The notes below the pieces were generated by a model, which saw only the letters and a program-made list of their open reading frames with translations, did no database searches and was not told the origin of the DNA. Both the position numbers and the translations under genes were made by a program. Source: Saprospiraceae bacterium (GTDB lineage: Bacteria; Bacteroidota; Bacteroidia; Chitinophagales; Saprospiraceae). Taken from it: a stretch of 64,000 nt of DNA. The stretch lies in assembly GCA_029251525.1 (NCBI GenBank), contig JAQXDE010000014.1, positions 62,001-126,000 of the forward strand. The letters are read 5' to 3'. Positions 57,549 to 64,000 of the stretch are shown piece by piece (positions within the stretch are counted from its first letter, which is position 1; each line of letters starts with the position of its first letter).

Positions 57549-58178
57549 TTAATTTGCAAAAGTTGCCTTAATTTTTTCAATAGCCCCTTCAGAAATAACT
57601 AAAGTACCTGAGTTCATTACATCATATGTGCTTAAATCCTGCGCACGCATAACTTTAGTCTTTTGAACATTTCTACTAGATAAATATACATTTTGGTTAT
57701 CCTCAGCAATTACAAAAACTGATTTCCTTCCTGCTAAGTCTAAACCATTTAGTACCCCAGTAAAATTTTTCGTCTTTGGTGCATCCCATTTGATATCTTC
57801 GATAACAATTATGGATCCTGCTTTTGCCTTTGAGGTCAATGCTGACTTACGAGCTAATCGAGCTACCTTTTTGTTTAGCTTGATTCCGTAGGTTCTTGGT
57901 CTAGGTCCAAAAATACGTCCTCCACCTCTGAATATAGGAGACTTAATGTCACCTGCACGAGCTGTACCTGTACCTTTTTGACGTTTAATCTTTTTAGTAG
58001 ACCCTGCAACTGCATTTCTTTCTTTAGCAGAATGAGTTCCTTGACGTTGGTTAGCCAAATATTGTTTAACTGCAAGATAAACTGCATGTTCATTTGGCTC
58101 GATACCGAAAATATCATCTGGTAAATCTACTGATCTACCACAATCTTTGCCATCTATACTTTTTACATCTAATTTCAT
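57549..58178 (-). CDS. rplD: 50S ribosomal protein L4
   Basis: 209 residues: AVKQYLANQRQGTHSAKERN, the tunnel loop KKIKRQKGTGTARAGDIKSP and RGGGRIFGPRPRTYGIKLNKK, and the C-domain with AEDNQNVYLSSRNVQKTKV. L4 lines the tunnel and in E. coli represses the S10 operon. It follows rplC after 60 bases. Confidence 0.97.
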   Translation of the reverse strand: MKLDVKSIDGKDCGRSVDLPDDIFGIEPNEHAVYLAVKQYLANQRQGTHSAKERNAVAGSTKKIKRQKGTGTARAGDIKSPIFRGGGRIFGPRPRTYGIKLNKKVARLARKSALTSKAKAGSIIVIEDIKWDAPKTKNFTGVLNGLDLAGRKSVFVIAEDNQNVYLSSRNVQKTKVMRAQDLSTYDVMNSGTLVISEGAIEKIKATFAN

Positions 58179-58238
58179 GATGTGATGTTTTTATCTTTTA
58201 ACAAGTTTGATACTTCGCAATAAGTTTATTGAAAAAAG

Positions 58239-58910
58239 TTATTTTTCAATAACTACATAAGCTCCTTTGTGCCCAGGAACTGCTCCCTTGACAAGAATTA
58301 AATTCTTTTCAGGAAACATCTTAAGGATTTCCAAATTTCTAGTTTTGATTCTATCTCCACCAGTTCTTCCAGCCATTCTCATTCCTTTAAAAACCTTAGC
58401 AGGATATGAAGCTGCACCGATCGACCCAGGAGCTCTTTGTCTATTGTGCTGACCGTGAGTTGCATCATTCACACCTTTAAAGCCGTGACGTTTTACAACC
58501 CCTTGGAAACCTTTACCTTTAGAGGTTCCTACAACATTCACTATATCACCTTCAGAAAAAACATCGGCTAATGCTAAAACGCTACCCAAGCTTTTTTCAG
58601 TGATTTCAAGAGCTTCACCACTTTCACCAGTTGGAGGAATTAAACCGTCCAAATCAAAATTTCGAAATTCAACAACTTTTCGCTTTGGAGTTGTTTCAGC
58701 ATTTTTGAAGTGTCCCATCATTGGATTGGGAGTATTCTTCTCTTTTGCCTCAGCAAAACCAAGTTGCAAAGCTTCATAACCATCAGATTCTTCAGTTTTT
58801 ACTTGTGTGATAACACAAGGACCTGCTTCAATGACAGTACAAGCAATGTTTTTTCCAGCTTCATTAAATATGCTGGTCATTCCGAGTTTTTTACCTATTA
58901 AACCGTTCAT
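58239..58910 (-). CDS. rplC: 50S ribosomal protein L3
   Basis: 223 residues, slightly longer than usual through an insertion near 60-100. It contains [17 protein letters not shown], the C-lobe [39 protein letters not shown] and [20 protein letters not shown]3 initiates 50S assembly. It is preceded by an unusual 169-base structured spacer after rpsJ. Confidence 0.96.
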   Translation of the reverse strand: MNGLIGKKLGMTSIFNEAGKNIACTVIEAGPCVITQVKTEESDGYEALQLGFAEAKEKNTPNPMMGHFKNAETTPKRKVVEFRNFDLDGLIPPTGESGEALEITEKSLGSVLALADVFSEGDIVNVVGTSKGKGFQGVVKRHGFKGVNDATHGQHNRQRAPGSIGAASYPAKVFKGMRMAGRTGGDRIKTRNLEILKMFPEKNLILVKGAVPGHKGAYVVIEK

Positions 58911-58971
58911 ATTGATTTATTTGACATCCTGAATGGAATAGAAATAACAGCGCGCAAGGCATGACGGGGAG

Positions 58972-59032
58972 GTGAGAAATTCGAGATTTCACACTTCCAG
59001 TTATGGACTGTATTTCCTGAGCTATTCAGGAA
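58972..59032 (-). promoter_or_regulatory. Structured leader between rpsJ and rplC
   Basis: Two stem-loops lie in the 169-base spacer: 58972-58994 (GTGAGAAAT / ATTTCACAC, one mismatch, 5-base loop) and 59014-59032 (TTCCTGA / TCAGGAA, 5-base loop). A GC-richer stretch (GCGCGC, GACGGGG) lies between the first hairpin and rplC. This is a candidate r-protein binding leader; no family match is claimed. Confidence 0.45.
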
Positions 59033-59079
59033 TTCTTTTTTTACAAAAAAAATTACAAAAGAATTATTAACTTAATTTA

Positions 59080-59388
59080 TTAAGTCAACTTTACTTGAAT
59101 ATCCACACCTGAAGGCAATTCCAACTTGGAAAGTGCATCTACTGTCTTTTGAGTAGGCGTATAGATTTCTATTAATCTTTTGTGAGTCCGCAACTGAAAT
59201 TGTTCTCGAGATTTTTTGTTCACGTGCGGAGATCGTAGCACAGTGAAAATCTTCTTTTCAGTAGGCAGCGGAATCGGACCAGTAACGACAGCGCCAGAAT
59301 TTTTGACGGTCTTTACAATTTTCTCCGTTGATTTATCCACTAAATTGTGATCGTAAGAACGAAGTTTGATTCTGATTTTCTGATTCAT
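59080..59388 (-). CDS. rpsJ: 30S ribosomal protein S10
   Basis: 102 residues: [40 protein letters not shown] and [20 protein letters not shown], the standard S10 signature. It belongs to the 30S head and also acts in NusA-type antitermination with NusB in other bacteria. It follows fusA after 80 bases; tuf is absent here. Confidence 0.97.
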   Translation of the reverse strand: MNQKIRIKLRSYDHNLVDKSTEKIVKTVKNSGAVVTGPIPLPTEKKIFTVLRSPHVNKKSREQFQLRTHKRLIEIYTPTQKTVDALSKLELPSGVDIQVKLT

Positions 59389-59431
59389 AACCTGTTAATA
59401 TGGTTAAATTGTTAATTATTTATCTTTTACA

Positions 59432-59463
59432 AACTGAGTCACGGGTTGAAACGTGGCTCAGTT
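59432..59463 (-). other. Strong hairpin between fusA and rpsJ
   Basis: AACTGAGTCAC pairs with GTGGCTCAGTT (one G-U) around a 10-base loop. It starts 5 bases after the fusA stop. The following sequence has only a short T cluster, so partial attenuation or RNA processing is more likely than full termination. Confidence 0.6.
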
Positions 59464-59468
59464 CCATT

Positions 59469-61604
59469 TTATACGTTTATTTCCCCCTTTGATTTAGCAA
59501 TCACGTCGTCTGCAATACTTCTTGGAGGAGAAGCATAATGTGAGAATTCCATAGTAGAACTTGCTCTACCAGAGGTAATTGTTCTAAGAGATGTTACATA
59601 TCCAAACATTTCTGACAAAGGCACATCCGCTTGAATTGCTACAGCACCACCTGCTCTCGCTTCCTGACCTTTTGGTAAACCTCTTCTTCTGTTTAAGTCA
59701 CCAATTACAGACCCTACATAATCCTCAGGAGTAGTTACCTCCAATTTCATAATAGGCTCTAAAAGTGTTGGTTTACATTTTTTAGCAGCTGATTTGAAAC
59801 CTTCTTTGGCACACAATTCAAATGCAATTGGCTTAGAATCTACCGCGTGCATAGAACCATCAAACACCCTTACTTTCATTGCATTAATGCTGTATCCAGC
59901 AAGAATACCATTATCCATCATTGATGTGAAACCATCTCGAATTGGTTTTTGATAATTCTTATCAATAGACCCACCAGTAATACCCCATTCGAATTGAAGT
60001 CTTACTTTTCCATTTTTGAAGTCTTCGCTTTCCAAAAATTCCTCATCAGCTGGGCCTAATTCAAATTCCATATCTGCGAATAATCCAGATCCCCCTGATT
60101 GTTTCTTCAGACGCTCTCGGTGAGAAGTAGAAGCTTGGAGTGCTTCTCTATAATTTACTTGAGGTGCACCTTGATTACACTCTACTCCGAATTCACGTCT
60201 AAGACGATCAACGATAATTTCTAAGTGCAACTCTCCCATTCCGCTAATTACAGTTTGGTTAGTTTCCTCGTCGTACTTTACTTTAAATGTAGGATCCTCT
60301 TCAGCTAATTTTGCTAAAGCCATACCTAATTTATCTAAATCTTTTTGAGTTTTAGGTTCAACAGCAACTCCAATAACTGGATCAGGGAAAGTCATACTTT
60401 CTAGTACAATTGGATGGTTTACATCACAAATAGTATCTCCTGTTCTTAAATCTTTAAATCCAACACCTGCTGCAATATCACCAGCCTCTACTCTATTAAT
60501 TGGATTTTGTTTATTAGAGTGCATTTGGTAAATTCTTGAAATACGCTCTTTTTTACCAGAACGAGTATTCAAAATATATGAACCTGCATCTAATGCTCCA
60601 GAATAAACTCTGAAAAATGCTAGTCGACCTACGAATGGATCAGTTGCAATTTTGAATGCTAAAGCTGCAAAAGGTTCTGATGCATCAGGCTTCCTTGTAA
60701 TTGACTCATCAGTATCGGGATTAATACCTTCAATAGCTTCAATATCCATTGGAGAAGGTAAGAATGTACAAACCGCATCTAACAATGCCTGAACTCCCTT
60801 ATTTTTGAAAGCAGATCCACACATCATCGGGCAAATTGTCATATCAATTGTTGCCTTTCTAATCGCTTCCCTCATTTCCTCAATAGTAATTGAATCCGGA
60901 TCTTCGAAGAACTTCTCCATTAAAGTATCATCATATTCAGCCACAGCTTCAACTAGTTTTTCGCGATATTCCGCTACTAATTCGACCATACCTTCTGGCA
61001 CCGGAATAACTTCATAAGTCATTCCTCTATCTTCTTCGTTCCATACAATAGCCTCACCTGTCATTAGATCAACAACACCTCTGAATGTTTCCTCAGCACC
61101 AATCGGTAACTGAAGAGGAATTGCATTTGCACCTAGTTTTGTCCGGACATCATTAACAACATTCAAAAAATCTGCACCAGTTCTATCCATTTTATTAACA
61201 AAACCAATCCGTGGTACCTTATATCTATTAGCCTGCCTCCAAACTGTCTCAGATTGTGGTTCTACACCTGACACTGCACAAAATAAAGCAACAGTACCAT
61301 CCAAAACTCTTAGAGACCGCTCAACCTCTACTGTAAAATCAACGTGCCCAGGAGTATCAATAATATTAACTGTATACTCTTGGTCTTGCCAATCCCAACT
61401 AGTTTTAGTTGCAGCTGAAGTAATTGTAATCCCACGCTCTTGCTCTTGCTCCATCCAATCCATTGTGGCTGCACCATCGTGCACCTCACCAATCTTATGA
61501 CTTAAACCAGTATAGTAAAGAATCCGCTCAGTTGTTGTGGTTTTGCCAGCATCAATGTGAGCCGCAATTCCGATATTTCTAGTGAATTTTAAATTTGTTG
61601 CCAT
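59469..61604 (-). CDS. fusA: Elongation factor G
   Basis: 711 residues, five-domain translational GTPase that drives translocation. P-loop [19 protein letters not shown], effector loop with [22 protein letters not shown], and [10 protein letters not shown] are present. The domain IV tip with [15 protein letters not shown] and domain V with [12 protein letters not shown] are intact. It follows rpsG after 58 bases. EF-G of the bacterial str-operon type; no tuf follows, in contrast to E. coli. Confidence 0.97.
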   Translation of the reverse strand: MATNLKFTRNIGIAAHIDAGKTTTTERILYYTGLSHKIGEVHDGAATMDWMEQEQERGITITSAATKTSWDWQDQEYTVNIIDTPGHVDFTVEVERSLRVLDGTVALFCAVSGVEPQSETVWRQANRYKVPRIGFVNKMDRTGADFLNVVNDVRTKLGANAIPLQLPIGAEETFRGVVDLMTGEAIVWNEEDRGMTYEVIPVPEGMVELVAEYREKLVEAVAEYDDTLMEKFFEDPDSITIEEMREAIRKATIDMTICPMMCGSAFKNKGVQALLDAVCTFLPSPMDIEAIEGINPDTDESITRKPDASEPFAALAFKIATDPFVGRLAFFRVYSGALDAGSYILNTRSGKKERISRIYQMHSNKQNPINRVEAGDIAAGVGFKDLRTGDTICDVNHPIVLESMTFPDPVIGVAVEPKTQKDLDKLGMALAKLAEEDPTFKVKYDEETNQTVISGMGELHLEIIVDRLRREFGVECNQGAPQVNYREALQASTSHRERLKKQSGGSGLFADMEFELGPADEEFLESEDFKNGKVRLQFEWGITGGSIDKNYQKPIRDGFTSMMDNGILAGYSINAMKVRVFDGSMHAVDSKPIAFELCAKEGFKSAAKKCKPTLLEPIMKLEVTTPEDYVGSVIGDLNRRRGLPKGQEARAGGAVAIQADVPLSEMFGYVTSLRTITSGRASSTMEFSHYASPPRSIADDVIAKSKGEINV

Positions 61605-61662
61605 GATAATTAGATAATGTGATTAATTAATTTGTTGATTTAAAAACAGGTTATGTTATCTA

Positions 61663-62136
61663 CTATCTTCTACTTTTGAAATGAGCAAACGCTCTATTAG
61701 CCTCTGCCATTCTGTGAGTATCCTCTTTTCTTTTGACTGCCGCACCTTCCCCTTTACTAGCCGCTATTAATTCTGCAGCCAACTTTTCCGCGTAACCTTT
61801 TCCGCTTCTTTCTCTTGAAAATTTAATCAACCACTTAACACCAATTGACAACTTTCTTTTTGCTCGTATTTCCGTCGGTATCTGGAAAGTTGCACCACCA
61901 ATCCTTTTACTTCGCACCTCTACTTGTGGCATAGCATTGTTAATCGCCTTTTTCCAAATACCATGCTCATTTTCTTTCGTCCGATCTTTAATCAAATCCA
62001 TTGCATCATAAAATACAGACAATGCCGTAGATTTTTTACCACTATACATTAACATATTTACAAACTGAGTCACCATTGGATCATTATATCTTGGATCTGG
62101 AGCAATGACTCTTAATTTTGGCTTTCTTTTACGCAT
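61663..62136 (-). CDS. rpsG: 30S ribosomal protein S7
   Basis: 157 residues: [38 protein letters not shown], and ALKWL-type helix (here [20 protein letters not shown]). The C-terminus contacts the E-site tRNA. It nucleates the 30S head. It follows rpsL after 92 bases; that spacer has a GATTACG/CGTAATC stem. Confidence 0.97.
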   Translation of the reverse strand: MRKRKPKLRVIAPDPRYNDPMVTQFVNMLMYSGKKSTALSVFYDAMDLIKDRTKENEHGIWKKAINNAMPQVEVRSKRIGGATFQIPTEIRAKRKLSIGVKWLIKFSRERSGKGYAEKLAAELIAASKGEGAAVKRKEDTHRMAEANRAFAHFKSRR

Positions 62137-62228
62137 CTTATTGTGAATTGTTGATTGAAGATTACGATTATTTCACACTTCTAAGTTTTTCGTAATCAAA
62201 TCTTTATTAAATTATTTTAATTAAAACC

Positions 62229-62603
62229 TTACTTCTTAGGTCGTTTTGTGCCATACTTAGACCTACTCTGCAATCGATCAGTTACACCGGCTGTATCTAA
62301 AGCACCACGTACAATAGTATACCGAACTCCTGGTAAATCCTTTACACGACCACCTCTTATCAATACGATTGAGTGCTCTTGCAAGTTATGGCCTTCACCT
62401 GGTATGTAGCAAATTACCTCATGCCCATTAGTCAATCGAACTTTTGCAACCTTACGCAAAGCTGAGTTAGGCTTCTTAGGGGTAGTTGTATATACACGAG
62501 TACAAACTCCACGTTTCTGTGGACATGCTTCTAAAGCACGGGTTTTACTCTTTACGATGATCTGCTTTCTGCCTTTACGAACAAGCTGATTAATAGTAGG
62601 CAT
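62229..62603 (-). CDS. rpsL: 30S ribosomal protein S12
   Basis: 124 residues with [40 protein letters not shown] and the C-terminal [11 protein letters not shown]. The lysines at the positions linked to streptomycin resistance (in T-T-P-K-K-P-N-S) are present, so the protein looks wild-type in that respect. S12 monitors codon-anticodon pairing. It is the first gene of the superoperon. Confidence 0.97.
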   Translation of the reverse strand: MPTINQLVRKGRKQIIVKSKTRALEACPQKRGVCTRVYTTTPKKPNSALRKVAKVRLTNGHEVICYIPGEGHNLQEHSIVLIRGGRVKDLPGVRYTIVRGALDTAGVTDRLQSRSKYGTKRPKK

Positions 62604-62648
62604 AAATACGTATTTTTATATTTTTATTAAAAATCTTCTAAACTATAC

Positions 62649-62677
62649 AAAAAAACCTTGGTTTTAATGGTTTTTTT
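62649..62677 (-). other. Terminator-like hairpin in the rpsL leader
   Basis: On the minus strand a short GC-containing stem (AAAAAAACC with GGTTTTTTT, 11-base loop) ends in a run of T, 46 bases before the rpsL ATG. It lies inside the leader made from the promoter at 62711-62741 and could attenuate the operon; the stem is mostly A-U, so it may be weak. Confidence 0.4.
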
Positions 62678-62710
62678 ACGTCTTTCTTCAAGCGTTTCTT
62701 AAAGCGAGTG

Positions 62711-62741
62711 CAAAGATATATTTATTTCTCTTCTTATCAAA
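62711..62741 (-). promoter_or_regulatory. Complete promoter of the str/S10/spc/alpha superoperon
   Basis: On the minus strand TTTG (62741-62738), exactly 19 bases, then TATCTTTG (62718-62711), followed by C. This is an exact match to the Bacteroidota -33/-7 consensus. The start would be near 62705, giving a leader of about 100 bases before rpsL. Confidence 0.88.
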
Positions 62742-62877
62742 AGTTTATGACAAAATAATTAAACGTTTTTGAGTTTTTTTTCTTTTTCAACTTTACTCTT
62801 ACATTTGGGTGTTATTTAATCCGGATTTAATAGTCTCCATAAATTTCCTATTTGGTTATTTTTCCAAAATTAAACAC

Positions 62878-63324
62878 ATGAATATTTCAGTAAGAAAGGC
62901 AAATGCCAATGATTTAAATGCAATTTACAATCTAGTAGTGGAACTTGCAGTTTACGAAAAAGAACCTGATGCTGTAACAGCTACTTTAGCAGACTATGAA
63001 AAAAACTTTAGTTCTCTAGTCTTTCAATCCTTAGTCGCGGAACAAAATGGCAGAATAATAGGAACTTGTGTTTACTATCTTACCTGGAGCACATGGAAAG
63101 GCAGGATGATCTATTTAGAAGATTTCGTGGTAACAGAATCACATCGTAAAAAGGGTATTGGACAGTTGTTGTTTGACCGATTTTTAACTGAGGCTAAAAA
63201 TATGAATGCAACAAGTGTAAAATGGCAAGTTTTAAATTGGAATGAACCTGCTATTCAATTCTATGAAAAAAACAACGCAATTATAGAAAAAGAATGGTGG
63301 AATGGAAAACTAATATTCAGTTAG
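62878..63324 (+). CDS. GNAT N-acetyltransferase, spermidine/thialysine-type
   Basis: 148 residues from ATG 62878 (MNISVRKANANDL); an upstream in-frame TTG is rejected. The fold is GNAT: LVVELAVYEKEPD at the start, WKGRMIYLEDFVVTESHRKK, the acetyl-CoA loop R-K-K-G-I-G-Q-L-L, and WQVLNWNEPAIQFYEKN. These blocks (Y-L-E-D-x-x-V, W-N-E-P-x-I-x-F-Y) match SSAT-type diamine/polyamine or thialysine acetyltransferases as I recall them. The substrate is inferred only. It is divergent from the ribosomal superoperon. Confidence 0.87.
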   Translation: MNISVRKANANDLNAIYNLVVELAVYEKEPDAVTATLADYEKNFSSLVFQSLVAEQNGRIIGTCVYYLTWSTWKGRMIYLEDFVVTESHRKKGIGQLLFDRFLTEAKNMNATSVKWQVLNWNEPAIQFYEKNNAIIEKEWWNGKLIFS

Positions 63325-63583
63325 ATTTACAATTTTCATATTGACGAAAGTTTTAGCGGTTTTCATATTGAATAACTGAATCACCTCGTTAATCTATTAA
63401 GAAATGAAAAAACCGTAAACTATTTTCAAAGGACTCTTTTATTATTGATAAACTCTTCTAATTAATCTTAACAACAAATACCATTTCCGAGTCCTAATCA
63501 TACTTCCATACTTCCATATTTTCTTTAATTTAATTAAATATTTTGAAGTAGAATATACAAATAGTTTCTTATATTCGCCCCCC

Positions 63584-63728
63584 CTAAACCTTCACTCTTT
63601 TTTACTCTTAAAAGTTCACTGAATTTTCGACCGAAAAACAGTGTTAAAAGTTAATCAAAATTCCGAAATCAAGAAATAGTGTTTCATAGTGTGAGGGGTA
63701 ACCAATCGGATTGGTTGCCTCTTTTTTT
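63584..63728 (+). ncRNA. Candidate small RNA with intrinsic terminator
   Basis: Between the GNAT gene and the synthetase gene there is no coding frame, yet the stretch ends in a strong plus-strand terminator (63693-63727). It also holds a 5+6-pair hairpin at 63617-63643 (CACTG...CAGTG with TTTTCG...CGAAAA inside). A near-consensus -7 box (TATATTCG, 63570-63577) would start a transcript near 63584, about 145 nt long. No known RNA family is recognised. Confidence 0.4.
63693..63727 (+). terminator. Plus-strand intrinsic terminator
   Basis: GAGG...AACCAAT pairs with ATTGGTT...CCTC, followed by seven T. The nearest plus-strand gene ends 370 bases upstream, so it may end a non-coding transcript. 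Confidence 0.8.
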
Positions 63729-63745
63729 GATCATAATCTTAACCT

Positions 63746-64000
63746 TCATACTTCTCTTCCCATCAATTCGTGTGATAGACCAATCAAGACTTTTTTCCTT
63801 TCATCACCTACATTAACTGCTTCTAAATGTTCAAATGCCAACTTTAGATACTTTTCCATTAAAGACTCTGCAACTTCTCGGACATGCAATTGATTGAAAA
63901 TCGACTTTACCTCTTTAATTTTAATATTTTCATCGGATGATTCAGTTGACAAGAGAGTATACAATCTAGATCGTTGACTATCACTTCCTAGTTCTAGCGC
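63746..64000 (-). CDS. Polyprenyl synthetase family protein, C-terminal part (5' end outside window)
   Basis: The minus-strand frame is open to the right edge, so the gene's start lies outside. The visible ~84 residues contain ALELGSDSQRSRLYTLLS, the VKSIFNQLHVREVAES helix and the terminal LSHELMGREV. That end ('L-x-x-x-x-x-x-L-x-G-R-E') is characteristic of the C-terminus of polyprenyl (geranylgeranyl/octaprenyl type) diphosphate synthases of Bacteroidota as I recall it. The D-D-x-x-D motifs that prove the family are outside the window. Confidence 0.72.
   Translation of the reverse strand, partial: ALELGSDSQRSRLYTLLSTESSDENIKIKEVKSIFNQLHVREVAESLMEKYLKLAFEHLEAVNVGDERKKVLIGLSHELMGREV

Overview
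The window is a low-GC chromosomal segment from a member of the Bacteroidota. Four things point there: the -7 box TAnnTTTG recurs in front of genes, with two complete TTTG-N19-TATCTTTG promoters; A-rich leaders replace Shine-Dalgarno sites; there is a secreted protein with a type IX (gliding/Por) C-terminal sorting domain; and the gene content and order (BatA-like membrane protein, NtrY-like kinase, rplQ-carA-eno-ftsB) fit. The family cannot be fixed from the sequence. A free-living, possibly Saprospiria-like bacterium is my inference. No tRNA, rRNA, CRISPR array, insertion sequence or prophage was found.

Bases 1-12 kb hold mixed housekeeping genes: a D-threonine aldolase-like PLP enzyme, an M48 lipoprotein protease, RlmF, a BaiN/HI0933-type flavoprotein and a nucleotide-sugar-type reductase. 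They also hold a probable choline-to-phosphatidylcholine module: a sodium symporter strikingly like the animal high-affinity choline transporter SLC5A7, a GreA/GreB-like gene, and divergently a phosphatidylcholine synthase (Pcs).

Bases 12-21 kb are accessory and partly decayed. After fbp comes a graveyard of at least four broken genes (13.6-15.7 kb). Next are a fatty-acid-hydroxylase/sterol-desaturase protein fused to two CDGSH iron-sulfur motifs, a Crp/Fnr regulator, a MEST-like alpha/beta hydrolase and a class-V aminotransferase fold enzyme. Other eroded genes sit at 2.7 and 8.4 kb.

Bases 21-43 kb hold der, rfbC, a C40 peptidase, rnz, a STAS protein, clpC, infC-rpmI-rplT, a carbonic anhydrase, the sorting-domain protein (whose signal peptide is out of frame at a 13-base homopolymer), rnpB, a 1252-residue sensor kinase, sucD, ftsB, eno and carA.

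Bases 42.7-62.7 kb are one continuous minus-strand ribosomal superoperon: rpsL-rpsG-fusA, then S10, spc and alpha genes to rplQ. It has no tuf after fusA and no adk after secY. It begins at a perfect promoter near 62.7 kb and ends at a strong terminator after rplQ. Many of its spacers contain long stem-loops, and two spacers look regulatory (rpsJ/rplC and rpsC/rplP).

The right end has a spermidine-acetyltransferase-like GNAT gene, a candidate small RNA with its own terminator, and the 3' end of a polyprenyl synthetase gene that leaves the window.
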